NCBI RefSeq assembly: GCF_018853445.1
Contig: NZ_JABELD010000063.1
Location: forward strand, 1 to 60,831
Direction: 5' to 3'
Length of the DNA stretch: 60,831 nt
Source of the DNA: Acidithiobacillus concretivorus
Lineage (GTDB): Bacteria > Pseudomonadota > Gammaproteobacteria > Acidithiobacillales > Acidithiobacillaceae
The translations under genes and the position numbers were made by a program. The first letter of the stretch is position 1. Each line of letters opens with the position of its first letter. A model generated the notes under the pieces. It saw only the letters and a program-made list of their open reading frames with translations, had not been told where the DNA came from and ran no database searches. Of the stretch, positions 35,522-43,974 are shown piece by piece.

Positions 35522-35878
35522 GAGAATGCTTAAGCAATTCTTGTACCAAAATACTAACTATATATTTATCATCTATTTTTTTTTGAGTTGGTTGATTTTT
35601 TTGTCGCCTCTGCCCGACGCAGTATGTCGAAGTCAGCCATAAAAAACGCTATGGATAATGCCGTCATTCATCAATAATTTTGCGGATAAAATGTAACATA
35701 CTGAAAGTATTAATTTATCGCAATTTCCTGTTAAACTGATGCAACTCTGCGCGACGCCTAACCGGAACCATAACAAAAATCATTGCGTCGCCGAAAAACA
35801 ACAGGAAATTTTATCACTGGAAAATGGTTCATAAACTACTTTTAAGAATTTTTTCAACCGATTGATAAGGATGGGCTT
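35522..35878. other. AT-rich divergent intergenic region, opgG / dihydrolipoamide dehydrogenase
   Basis: No gene is seen in these 357 bases. The region has T-rich runs near 35572-35607, a short hairpin (GTCG ... CGAC near 35603-35622) and the nested inverted repeat described separately. AAGGA just before 35879 is the ribosome site of the next gene. Promoters for both directions must lie here but no convincing -35/-10 pair was found. Confidence 0.5.
35722..35810. repeat. Nested inverted repeat upstream of the dehydrogenase gene
   Basis: The outer arms AATTTCCTGTT (35722-35732) and AACAGGAAATT (35800-35810) are perfect over 11 bases. The inner arms GCGACGC (35751-35757) and GCGTCGC (35785-35791) are perfect over 7. 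The 89-base unit could be a structured leader RNA, a regulator site or a small mobile palindrome. Confidence 0.6.
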
Positions 35879-37306
35879 ATGAGTAATTATCAAGTAGACA
35901 TCACCATTATTGGCAGCGGACCAGGTGGCTATCGTGCTGCGGTTTTGGCGGCTTTACGTGGCCAAAAAGTGGCGATTATTGAAAGTGCCACCTGGGGCGG
36001 AACTTGCCTCAATCGTGGCTGTGTTCCCAAAAAAGATTGGCATGAAACCGCCAAATGGATTGAACAAAGCCGGCATTTTGCCAAACGCGGTGTTATCGGC
36101 ACAAAACTGAAGGGAGATATGACTCAAGCCTGGGAACACCAGCACCAGGTAGTTGAGTCCGTACGCAACAGCTATGTGGATTACCTCAAACGTCTGGGGG
36201 TGCAACTGTTGGAAGGAACGGGCAGCTTTGTAGATGCCCAGCAAATTCGCGTTGACAGCCCAACTGGCAGTAGCCAGATAAAAACCAAGTACACAATTAT
36301 TGCAACAGGGTCCACCCCTGCTCTTCCCGAAAACATCCAGACCATTTCTGGAAAAGTGCTTACCAGCGACATGCTCTATGATGACGGAGCACCGGCGGGT
36401 AAGCGCGTTATACTGGTTGGCGGCGGCGTAATTGGCACCGAGTTTGCCTATATTTTCCATCAATTGGATAAAGACGTGCAGTGGCTGGTGAACTCCGCCT
36501 CATTGGCCCATACCCAATATTCACCGCAGGCCAAAGATACCCTGAAAGCCGCCCTCAAGACACTGGATATTCAGGCCGTAGAGCATTTTCGTGTAGCACG
36601 CATTGCCGAGGACGGCCAGGGCGTGACGGTTTTTGCGGAAGACGGGCAATCTGTACAGGGCGACTGGGTGCTATTGGCCACCGGGCGTAAGGCTTTTACA
36701 CAGGGTTTGGGTCTGGAAAATACGGCTGCGGAACTTGATGAAAACGGCTTTGTACAAACAGATGACCACCTGGAAACCGCAGAACCGGGCATTTTTGCTT
36801 TGGGGGATGTAGTGGGCCCCATCATGAATGCCAACCAGGCTCTGAGCGACGCCCAAATCATCATTCACAACCTGCTCAGTGAAGACAAGCAGGAGCGGAA
36901 TCCGGCCTGGGTACCCGAACTGGTTTATTCGGCGGTCGAACTGGCGCGCATCGGCCTGGATGATGACACAGCAGAAGACGAAGGCTATGAACCAGCCGTT
37001 GGCTTCGCAGCATTTGAAACCTCGCCAAGGGCATTGGGTCAGGATGACACAGCAGGATTCGTGCGACTGCTCGCGGATATGGATAGTGGTGAGTTATTGG
37101 GTGGCGAAATTGTCGGTCGGGATGCTGGAGAGCTGATTCATCTGCTCGCCAATAGTGGCAATCGTGAAGAAGCGCTGCGCCGCATTGCCGAAATTCGTGT
37201 CAACCATCCATCCCGCGCCGAAGAACTGGTCAATGCGACCGAAACTCTGGCAGCCCGCTGGGGGTTGGAAGCACAAATTTTCGGATCTGCGGAGCCATCT
37301 GATTAG
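35879..37306 (+). CDS. Dihydrolipoamide dehydrogenase-like flavoprotein
   Basis: 475 aa. FAD site GSGPGGYRAA, redox disulfide Cys43-Cys48 in GGTCLNRGCVPKK, NAD(P) site ILVGGGVIGTEFAYIF, FAD site IFALGDVVG and the C-terminal catalytic His-Glu pair in NHPSRAEE (HPTLSE in classical enzymes). It fits the Lpd branch and would reoxidise dihydrolipoyl groups with NAD. The neighbours are not pyruvate or 2-oxoglutarate dehydrogenase genes, so the partner lipoyl protein must be elsewhere. A related disulfide reductase function is possible. Confidence 0.85.
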   Translation: MSNYQVDITIIGSGPGGYRAAVLAALRGQKVAIIESATWGGTCLNRGCVPKKDWHETAKWIEQSRHFAKRGVIGTKLKGDMTQAWEHQHQVVESVRNSYVDYLKRLGVQLLEGTGSFVDAQQIRVDSPTGSSQIKTKYTIIATGSTPALPENIQTISGKVLTSDMLYDDGAPAGKRVILVGGGVIGTEFAYIFHQLDKDVQWLVNSASLAHTQYSPQAKDTLKAALKTLDIQAVEHFRVARIAEDGQGVTVFAEDGQSVQGDWVLLATGRKAFTQGLGLENTAAELDENGFVQTDDHLETAEPGIFALGDVVGPIMNANQALSDAQIIIHNLLSEDKQERNPAWVPELVYSAVELARIGLDDDTAEDEGYEPAVGFAAFETSPRALGQDDTAGFVRLLADMDSGELLGGEIVGRDAGELIHLLANSGNREEALRRIAEIRVNHPSRAEELVNATETLAARWGLEAQIFGSAEPSD

Positions 37307-37326
37307 GGTTCAAAAACCAGTCATGA

Positions 37327-37803
37327 TTACCAGGGCGTGCCAAACACGCCCCATATACCCACCAGAATGACAATGAAGGACAGCACAAGATTGGTGCTGG
37401 CCAACATTCGGACTTGACCCAAGGCCTTGGAACCCGCCTGCCAGTCCTGATCGCGCACCGCCCGGCGCAGTCGTTTGAGTGGTGCAAAATAAGTATGCAG
37501 AACGATCATTACCATGATTGTCCCCAAAACCACCATGATCCATTCGGGGATGGTAAGAGCGGCAAATCCTCCGTAGAACACGAACACCATGCTGTAACCG
37601 GTCAGCAGCAACAAGAAAGCCGCGAGTAACATCCAGAAAAAGAAACGGCGCAGCAACACATGCATTAATGTAATACGCGTGCTGTTCTGAGTGATTTCTT
37701 TTTTCAGGGTCGGAGCCAACACCATCGTCACAAAAAACAGGCCGCCAATCCAGACAATCACCGAAAGTATATGTACAAACTGCTCAATCCAGAGGGTATT
37801 CAT
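37327..37803 (-). CDS. CopD-like small integral membrane protein
   Basis: 158 aa with four membrane helices. It starts MNTLWIEQFVHILSVIVWIGGLFF, a pattern common in CopD/DUF2269-like proteins with a conserved His in the first helix, followed by RITLMHVLLRRFFFWM, TIPEWIMVVLGTIMVMIVLHTYFAPLKRL and a final hydrophobic segment. Heme or copper binding is possible but not shown. Its start lies 20 bases inside the end of the esterase gene, so translation is coupled. Confidence 0.65.
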   Translation of the reverse strand: MNTLWIEQFVHILSVIVWIGGLFFVTMVLAPTLKKEITQNSTRITLMHVLLRRFFFWMLLAAFLLLLTGYSMVFVFYGGFAALTIPEWIMVVLGTIMVMIVLHTYFAPLKRLRRAVRDQDWQAGSKALGQVRMLASTNLVLSFIVILVGIWGVFGTPW

Positions 37804-38476
37804 GATTTTTTAAATTTCCTTGCATGACCATACTGCCCAAAAATTTCCGTACGTCCACGAGCTCTTCCGCACAAATACTGTGATCCATGGGATAAATATG
37901 GGTACTGAGGGCGTACCCTTGGGATTCCATGATGTCCCGGGCAATTTCCATATATTCCAGAGGCAGAACGGGATCAGAACGACCATGCCCCCAGAAAATC
38001 GGGGTCACCTGAGCAGCCTGAGGAAGCGTCTGGCGAAGTGGTAAATAGGCACTCAGGGCCAGCACGGCTGTTGCGCGACAAGCGTGATGAAAAGCCAAAT
38101 AAAGCGCCATCGCCCCGCCCTGGGAAAACCCGCCCAGTATCAAGGGTTGCTCACCCGCATGCTGTTGTTCATGCTCCATCAGCGCAGCGAGGCGAGTCGC
38201 CATTTGTTCCATTCCCGCTGCATCTTCGCCAGAATCCCGACCCAGCCCATAAATATCATACCAGGCCCGCATTGGCCGCCCGCCATTGAGGGTTACCGGA
38301 CGTACTGGTGCATCAGGGAGAACCCAGCGAAACTGTTTTTCCGGATCCACAAAATCTGCGAGAGGCGCAAGATCTTCTTTGGATGCACCCAGACCATGCA
38401 TCAAGACAATACAGGGAGCTTCTTGCTGGGCTGCAGGTCGGATCCACAAGCCTTCCGGCCAGATATTTTCATTCAA
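37784..38476 (-). CDS. Carboxylesterase/phospholipase, alpha/beta hydrolase (YpfH/EstB type)
   Basis: 230 aa without a signal peptide. IVLMHGLGASKEDLAPLA holds the oxyanion region, GFSQGGAMAL the nucleophile Ser, GRSDPVLPLEYM the Asp and MDHSICAEEL the His. This is the abhydrolase_2 family of small cytoplasmic carboxylesterases and lysophospholipases. The 3' end overlaps the membrane protein gene, and the 5' end overlaps the stop of the sigma-54 regulator by eight bases. Confidence 0.85.
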   Translation of the reverse strand: MNENIWPEGLWIRPAAQQEAPCIVLMHGLGASKEDLAPLADFVDPEKQFRWVLPDAPVRPVTLNGGRPMRAWYDIYGLGRDSGEDAAGMEQMATRLAALMEHEQQHAGEQPLILGGFSQGGAMALYLAFHHACRATAVLALSAYLPLRQTLPQAAQVTPIFWGHGRSDPVLPLEYMEIARDIMESQGYALSTHIYPMDHSICAEELVDVRKFLGSMVMQGNLKNHEYPLD

Positions 38477-39800
38477 GACTATGCGCCTCCTTCAAGGCAT
38501 CCAGTTTGCGATAAAGGGTGCGCTCACTGACACCTAGTCGGGCGGCCAAACTGCGTCGATCTCCGCCAAAAGCACTCCGCGCCCATCGTAAATACTGGGC
38601 TTCCAGATCCGCCAAGGGGACAATGGCATCCACGCCGGAAATTTTTGCATGATTGTCTTGTGTTGGCGGCATACTTTGCTGTTGCAAGGCCGGGGGCAGA
38701 TGCTGGGGGAGTATCCAATGTTCATCGGCCAACAGCGCCGCACGTTCGAGAATATTGCGCAACTCGCGAATGTTGCCCGGAAAAGCGTACTGACCCAGTA
38801 ACTGTAGGGTATCAGCGTGCAGTTGCAGCCCCGTGGCTGCCGGGATGCGCTGAAGAATGGCTGCAGCCAGCAAGGGAATATCATCCAGACGATCCCGCAA
38901 CGCCGGTAAAGCGATGGGGAACGTGTTGATGCGATAATAAAGATCTTGACGAAAACGCTCTTCCGCGACCATTTTCTCAAGATGCCGGTGCGTTGCTGAA
39001 ATCAGTCGAAACCGGGAACGAATCGGTTCAACCCCCCCGACCCTGCGAAACGTGCCGGTTTCCAGTAGCCGCAGCAATTTCACCTGCAGATTAAGGGGAA
39101 TGTCACCCACTTCGTCCAGAAACAAAGTTCCCCCATTGGCCGCTTCCACCAAACCGGTTTTTCGGGAATGCGCACCCGTAAATGCGCCTTTTTCATGACC
39201 AAACAATTCGCTTTCAAAAAGGGTTTCCGGTAAACCGGAGCAATCGACGGTGATGAAGGGTCCGTGACTGAGATGACTAGCCTGGTGTACCGCTGCTGCA
39301 GCCAGCTCCTTGCCGGTTCCTGATTCGCCCAGCAAGAGAACCGCCGCATCTCCGGGAGCCACCCGTCGAATCAAGCGCACCACCTCTCGCCAGGTCTCCG
39401 ATTGGCCGACCATAGCCGGTGTCGCATGGGTTGCGTCTGCGGGGATAGCATTGAGCAATTCAAGAAAATACACCACTTCGGCGCGCTCATTACGAATGGG
39501 ATACAAATCAATTTGGGTATTTCCCGAGGTACGGGTATGAACCACATGTTGATCTACCCCCGTTTGCTGGCAGGTATCCAGAGGACAGTGATTGCCACTT
39601 TGCTGACAGGAAAAACCCGCCTCGGCCATAATTTCCGCACAACGTCGACCCTGCAAGGGTTTGCCATTGCCAAAAGCGCGCCGGTAGGCCTGATTAGCGG
39701 CCAACACGGTATAGTCCCCGCACAAGAGCACTGCCGGGGTACTAAAACAATCCAGTAATGAAGTCATTTCCGGTCGTAATTGTTTCAGTAAATCTGTCAT
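38469..39800 (-). CDS. PAS-domain sigma-54-dependent activator (NtrC family)
   Basis: 443 aa from ATG 39800 with GGGGG just upstream. An N-terminal PAS domain (residues 15-115) contains four cysteines (54, 65, 72, 77) in RRC ... FSC ... HCPLDTC, possibly a redox or metal sensor. The AAA+ domain has Walker A GESGTGKE, the sigma-54 contact loop GAFTGA, Walker B GGTLFLDEV and RFRQDLYYRI. The Fis-type helix-turn-helix is at the end (RRSLAARLGVSERTLYRKL). It is divergent from the cyd operon, which has a perfect-spacing -24/-12 promoter, so it most likely activates that operon. Confidence 0.9.
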   Translation of the reverse strand: MTDLLKQLRPEMTSLLDCFSTPAVLLCGDYTVLAANQAYRRAFGNGKPLQGRRCAEIMAEAGFSCQQSGNHCPLDTCQQTGVDQHVVHTRTSGNTQIDLYPIRNERAEVVYFLELLNAIPADATHATPAMVGQSETWREVVRLIRRVAPGDAAVLLLGESGTGKELAAAAVHQASHLSHGPFITVDCSGLPETLFESELFGHEKGAFTGAHSRKTGLVEAANGGTLFLDEVGDIPLNLQVKLLRLLETGTFRRVGGVEPIRSRFRLISATHRHLEKMVAEERFRQDLYYRINTFPIALPALRDRLDDIPLLAAAILQRIPAATGLQLHADTLQLLGQYAFPGNIRELRNILERAALLADEHWILPQHLPPALQQQSMPPTQDNHAKISGVDAIVPLADLEAQYLRWARSAFGGDRRSLAARLGVSERTLYRKLDALKEAHSLE

Positions 39801-39859
39801 ATTCCCCCGCTGCACTATCTGCGCACTGACAATTGTAGCAGTCTCTGCCAGATCGTCTA

Positions 39860-39873
39860 TGTCATTTTTGACA
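39860..39873. promoter_or_regulatory. Palindrome, candidate activator site
   Basis: TGTCATTTTTGACA has two perfect TGTCA/TGACA half-sites four bases apart. It lies about 130 bases upstream of the -24 element, the usual distance for a sigma-54 activator site. An FNR/CRP-family protein site is an alternative, since half-sites and spacing resemble that group. Confidence 0.45.
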
Positions 39874-40000
39874 GTTTACGGATGTGTGGCTGCAGGACCA
39901 CTCAGTCTTTAGAAAAATATGCCGTCCAAAAATACCAATATCACATTGAAATAATTATATTTTTTTCATTATAAAGATATCCGCATACAAAATCATAAAA

Positions 40001-40016
40001 TGGCACAGTGTTTGCT
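40001..40016 (+). promoter_or_regulatory. Sigma-54 (RpoN) -24/-12 promoter of the cyd operon
   Basis: TGGCACAGTGTTTGCT: GG at 40002-40003 and GC at 40014-40015 are separated by ten bases, and the flanks match the consensus TGGCAC-N5-TTGCW. Transcription would start near 40027, 28 bases before the first ATG. The divergent gene encodes a sigma-54 activator. Confidence 0.8.
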
Positions 40017-40054
40017 TATGCTCTGAGGTCCAGTGGCAACTGACGGTGGAGCAG

Positions 40055-40781
40055 ATGATTTTTAGACAATTATGTTATTCCCCAAAAGGCGCACTCAGTT
40101 ATTTGCTGGGTGACCCTGTCACTCGGGAAGCCGTCATTATTGATCCGGTGCCTTCACTGCTGGAAAGTTTTGCACTATTCATTCAGGAACGGGGCCTCAT
40201 CCTGACGTATATATTGCAAACCCACCATGATATCGAACAAATGAGTGCTGCAGAACAACTGAAGACGACCACCGGAGCGCGGGTGCTAGCCCACGAAAGT
40301 AATATGCACAGTCAGATTGATTTACGTTTGCGCCATGGCGACAGCCTTTATTTTGGCGAAGTAAAGTTTGCAGGTTTTGCATACTCCCGGACAGAGTCCC
40401 TGCGCACTGACTTACCATTGGGAAGATCGCCTGTTTACCGGTAAAACCTTATTGGTCAACAGCACCCTGCCCTGCCCCAACACGGATGATGCGCAATTAC
40501 TGTATCAAAGCATTACCCAACGGTTAATAACACTTCCAGGAGAAACCCTGGTTTACCCTGGCCTCGAAACCAAGGGAAGACGCCTGACCAGCATTGAAGA
40601 AATCCGCCGCAAAGACAACTGGTTTCATAACCAACGTGGGCATCGGGAAATTTTTCAAAAGTACTCCCGCCTGTTCACCAACAGCAACAGAAAAACCAGT
40701 AACGCAGTAAAAAAACTCGGCACACCTGATGAAGAGGTGCACCGTTACACGCCGGACCGGAACACCCCGGTTTCTTTGTAG
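40055..40781 (+). pseudogene. Degenerate, frameshifted metallo-beta-lactamase-fold hydrolase (persulfide dioxygenase-like)
   Basis: It starts MIFRQL at ATG 40055 with GGAG upstream, as in the intact homologue at 56629-57381. After GEVKF (base 40369) one extra base shifts the frame, and the protein continues from 40371 as QVLHTPGQSPCALTY ... LFTGKTLL. Almost all metal ligands are changed: THIHADH is THHDIEQ, TPGH is TPGQ, FTGD is FTGK and YPAHD is YPGLE. It is therefore a dead enzyme copy, or a product of +1 frameshifting with a non-catalytic role. It sits between the sigma-54 promoter and cydA. Confidence 0.8.
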
Positions 40782-40791
40782 GAGGAAGTTC

Positions 40792-42426
40792 ATGGATATG
40801 TTAATTAATCCCACAGTGGTTGAGTTGTCACGTCTGCAATTTGCGCTGACGGCCTTGTATCACTTTCTGTTTGTACCCCTGACTCTGGGCCTGTCATTTC
40901 TGCTAGCCACCATGGAGTCGGTTTATGTCATCACGGGGAAACCCATCTATAAGGAAATGACCCAGTTTTGGGGCAAGCTTTTCGCCATCAATTTTGCATT
41001 GGGGGTGGCCACGGGCCTGACGATGGAATTTGAGTTTGGTACCAACTGGTCCATGTACTCCCATTTCGTCGGGGATATTTTTGGTACGCCTTTGGCTATT
41101 GAAGGTTTAATGGCGTTTTTCATGGAATCCACCTTTGTGGGAATCATGTTTTTTGGCTGGGACCGGATCAGTGCCAAAGCCCATCTGGTCGTTACCTATC
41201 TGGTGGCGCTGGGTTCCAACCTTTCCGCCTTGTGGATTCTGATAGCCAATGGCTTTATGCAGGACCCCAGGGGTGGAACCTTTGATCCCAACACCATGCG
41301 CCTGGAATTCAGCAGCTTTGTGCAACTGATTTTTAATGAAGATGCTCAGGCGAAATTTGTTCACACTTCCATTGCGGGCTTTGTGACCGGATCCATGTTT
41401 GTCATGGGCATCAGCGCCTTCTATTTACTTACCAACAAGCGTAAGGATATTGCCCTGCGTTCTTTTCGTATTGCTGCAGTTTTCGGAGTGATTTCCACTA
41501 TTGGTGTGGTGACTTTGGGTGACGCACTGGGCTTTATTGACGCCAAGGCTCAACCCATGAAAGTGGCAGCCATGGAAGCCATCTGGAATACCGACTACAA
41601 CACAGCATCCGCGCCCTGGAATCTAATTGCTTTCCCGGATAAAGCTGCGGGTAAAAACCTTTTTGAAATTGGTGTTCCTTATGTACTAACGCCTCTACTC
41701 ACCCACTCGGAAGACACGGTTATCCCCGGTATTCATCAATTGGTGGATGAAGCCAAGCCCAAGGTCGTTAATGGCATCAAGGCCATGATTGCCCTGAAAG
41801 AATATAATCATGACCACAGTAACGTGCAGGCTTTGGCGACCTTCAAACAATATCAGGCAGACATGGGCTATGGCTTTCTGGCCATGCAGTACGCCCCTGA
41901 TCAGGATCTGAAAAAGGTGGATGCCAGCAATCTCGCCAGCGTCGTGGACAAAACTGCCCACGAAACGGTTCCCAATGTCTGGGTGGAATTCTGGGCATTT
42001 CGCATCATGGTGGCTTTCGGCTTTATCATGCTCGCCATTTTTGCTTTTGCCGCCTATTTCAGCCTCAAAAACGAAATCGAAAAGCATCCCTTGCTCCTGA
42101 AAGTCGCTTTGTGGAGTATTCCATTACCCTGGTTTGCCTGTGAATTTGGCTGGATTACGGCAGAAAATGGTCGGCAACCCTGGACGGTTTACAACATGTT
42201 ACCCACCTTTGTGTCGGCTTCCAGTCACAGCGTCGGCTACATGATTTTCTCCCTGGTCGGTTTTGTACTGCTCTACAGCTCGTTCATCGCTGCGGAAATG
42301 TACCTGATGTTCAAATACGCGCGTCTTGGCCCACAAGCCAGCCATCATGGTCATGACAAGGCGCCTGCCGGGGGTGGCATGGCCGGTCAGCCCACTTTTG
42401 CCAAGCCCAGCCTGGCCAAGAAATAA
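40792..42426 (+). CDS. cydA: Cytochrome bd-type quinol oxidase subunit I
   Basis: 544 aa from ATG 40792, preceded by AGGAGGA. Heme ligands are in place: His24 in helix I (ALYHFLFVP, E. coli His19), the His of AKFVHTSIAGFVTG (His186) and the Met of FRIMVAFGF (Met393). GRQPWTVYNMLPT is the conserved region after helix VIII. Several membrane helices follow the family plan. It takes electrons from quinol and reduces oxygen at heme d or, in CIO types, a b-type variant. First intact gene of the sigma-54 operon. Confidence 0.95.
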   Translation: MDMLINPTVVELSRLQFALTALYHFLFVPLTLGLSFLLATMESVYVITGKPIYKEMTQFWGKLFAINFALGVATGLTMEFEFGTNWSMYSHFVGDIFGTPLAIEGLMAFFMESTFVGIMFFGWDRISAKAHLVVTYLVALGSNLSALWILIANGFMQDPRGGTFDPNTMRLEFSSFVQLIFNEDAQAKFVHTSIAGFVTGSMFVMGISAFYLLTNKRKDIALRSFRIAAVFGVISTIGVVTLGDALGFIDAKAQPMKVAAMEAIWNTDYNTASAPWNLIAFPDKAAGKNLFEIGVPYVLTPLLTHSEDTVIPGIHQLVDEAKPKVVNGIKAMIALKEYNHDHSNVQALATFKQYQADMGYGFLAMQYAPDQDLKKVDASNLASVVDKTAHETVPNVWVEFWAFRIMVAFGFIMLAIFAFAAYFSLKNEIEKHPLLLKVALWSIPLPWFACEFGWITAENGRQPWTVYNMLPTFVSASSHSVGYMIFSLVGFVLLYSSFIAAEMYLMFKYARLGPQASHHGHDKAPAGGGMAGQPTFAKPSLAKK

Positions 42427-42438
42427 GGAGTCAACAGA

Positions 42439-43572
42439 ATGGATCTCTATATTGGACTTAAAGTATTGTGGTGGGTGCTGCTGGGTGTCCTGCTCATGGG
42501 CCTCGCCATCATGGTGGGCATGGACATGGGTGTCGGTACCCTGCTGCGCTTCGTCGGCAAAAATGATGGCGAGCGCCGTCAGGCCCTGAACGTAGTGGGT
42601 CCCCATTGGGACGGTAATCAGGTCTGGTTTATCCTCGGCGGCGGGGCCATTTTCGCGGCCTGGCCAACCCTGTACGCCACTTCTTTTTCGGTTTTTTACA
42701 TTGTCATGATTCTGCTGCTGTTCAGCATGATTTTACGTCCGGTGGCTTTTGAATATCGCTCCAAAGTGGCAGCCAGCAAGTGGCGGGATTCCTGGGACTG
42801 GGTTTTCCTGGTCTCCGGCTTTTTGCCCATGTTTGTCTACGGTGCAGCTATCGGTAATATTCTCGAAGGCGTCGGCTTTCATTTCGGCTGGGATGGTCAG
42901 TATTACCAGACGGAGTCCTTCATCTGGTATTTGCTGAATCCTTTTGCCATTCTGAGCGGCTTATTGGCGGTCAGCATGTCGGTATATCAGGGCGGTGCCA
43001 TGTTAATGCTACGTGGTACCGATCCCATTGCTTCCCGCGCCCGGAATTACGCCAGCACTGCAGGGATCATCGCCATTGTGCTGTTTATCATTGGTGGCTT
43101 CATGATTTCCGGCATGACGGGCTATAGCCTCATCAGCGGTGATCCGGGAATGCCCGCCAATGCTGTCAGTGGTCAGGTGGTGCATGCGGTGTCTGGTGCC
43201 TGGCTGGATAATTATGCAGCTCAACCCATTTTGTGGATTGTGCCGATAATTGCCATTGCCGGGATGTTGTTCGGTGCATTGATGTTGCGCGCCAACAAAC
43301 CCATCCTTGGATGGTGGTTGGGAGCCATTGCCTGGATAGGTATTTTAGGCACGGTTGCCGCTTCCATGTTTCCTTTCCTGATGCCTTCGTCTGAAAATCT
43401 CAACCAGAGTCTGACTATATGGAATGCTTCAGGTAGTCGTTACAACCTGATCTGGATGACTATTTTCACCGCCATTTTCGTGCCAACGATTTTGGCTTAT
43501 ACCACCTGGTGTTTTCGGGTCATGCGCGGCAAGGTTAATCCGCCAAACCCCGCCGATGACCACGCTTATTAA
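42439..43572 (+). CDS. cydB: Cytochrome bd-type quinol oxidase subunit II
   Basis: 377 aa with eight to nine membrane helices. Family marks VLWWVLLGVLLMGLAIMVGMDMGVGTLL, VVGPHWDGNQVWFILGGGAIFAAWP, FSVFYIVMILLLFSMILRPVAFEYR and the late TIWNASGSRYNL. A ribosome site, AAGGAG, lies upstream, twelve bases after the cydA stop. It has no heme ligands of its own and stabilises subunit I. Confidence 0.95.
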   Translation: MDLYIGLKVLWWVLLGVLLMGLAIMVGMDMGVGTLLRFVGKNDGERRQALNVVGPHWDGNQVWFILGGGAIFAAWPTLYATSFSVFYIVMILLLFSMILRPVAFEYRSKVAASKWRDSWDWVFLVSGFLPMFVYGAAIGNILEGVGFHFGWDGQYYQTESFIWYLLNPFAILSGLLAVSMSVYQGGAMLMLRGTDPIASRARNYASTAGIIAIVLFIIGGFMISGMTGYSLISGDPGMPANAVSGQVVHAVSGAWLDNYAAQPILWIVPIIAIAGMLFGALMLRANKPILGWWLGAIAWIGILGTVAASMFPFLMPSSENLNQSLTIWNASGSRYNLIWMTIFTAIFVPTILAYTTWCFRVMRGKVNPPNPADDHAY

Positions 43573-43587
43573 GGGAGCAACCCAGTC

Positions 43588-43791
43588 ATGAAAAATCTTT
43601 TCACTTTTGTCGGAATGGCCCTCATCATGGCGTTATCCCTGTTTCTGGCGGTCATTACTGGTGACTATGGCCCCTGGTATTTCGCCTGGTTGGTGGGTAC
43701 GACCATGATTGTGCTGATTGCTGTAGCCGGTGCTGTCATGTATGAAAAACAGGATGCGGAAAGTCAGGGCAAAACCGGACACTCACATTAA
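43588..43791 (+). CDS. CydX-like small subunit with an extra N-terminal helix
   Basis: 67 aa, fifteen bases after cydB. Residues 30-50 (WYFAWLVGTTMIVLIAVAGAV) resemble the CydX signature WYFAWILG followed by a single helix. The preceding residues 4-24 form another hydrophobic segment absent from ordinary 37-residue CydX. The charged tail MYEKQDAESQGKTG resembles CydX tails. CydX is required for stability and activity of bd oxidase. Known family, unusual form. Confidence 0.75.
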   Translation: MKNLFTFVGMALIMALSLFLAVITGDYGPWYFAWLVGTTMIVLIAVAGAVMYEKQDAESQGKTGHSH

Positions 43792-43803
43792 AGGAGTAAG
43801 ACC

Positions 43804-43893
43804 ATGCATCTGGAAGACTATATTTTCTTTTTACCCGTTGTGTATTTTTTCATTACTGTTATCGCGTATTTTTATACACGCAAGCGGTTCTGA
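43804..43893 (+). CDS. 29-residue single-helix membrane peptide, cyd operon end
   Basis: A short gene with AAAGGAG seven bases before the ATG and a complete frame ending in TGA. The product is Met-His-Leu-Glu-Asp, then a hydrophobic run (YIFFLPVVYFFITVIAYFY), then TRKRF, i.e. one helix with a basic end (inside) and an acidic start. It starts twelve bases after the CydX-like stop and is followed by a terminator, so it is the last gene of the operon. It could be a second small oxidase subunit comparable in size to CydH/YnhF of E. coli, but no sequence match is claimed. Confidence 0.6.
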   Translation: MHLEDYIFFLPVVYFFITVIAYFYTRKRF

Positions 43894-43929
43894 GTCGAGT
43901 CAGTGGCCGGGACGTTGTCCCGGTCAAAA

Positions 43930-43955
43930 AAGCCCGGTCTATCCGGGCTTTTTTG
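43930..43955. terminator. Bidirectional terminator after the cyd operon
   Basis: AAAAAAGCCCGG-TCTAT-CCGGGCTTTTTT: a 7-bp GC-rich stem with T runs in both directions. A second hairpin, CCGGGAC-GTT-GTCCCGG, lies just before it near 43907-43923. Suited to end the cyd operon. The reverse direction could also stop thiC transcripts. Confidence 0.85.
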
Positions 43956-43974
43956 TATAAGAACAGATCACCAC

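Noticed and set aside
35603..35810. CRISPR-like repeats
   Set aside because: Only paired inverted arms are present, with no regularly spaced direct repeats.
39860..39873. NorR operator
   Set aside because: The NorR core needs GT-N7-AC; this palindrome gives GT-N8-AC, and the activator has a PAS rather than a GAF domain.
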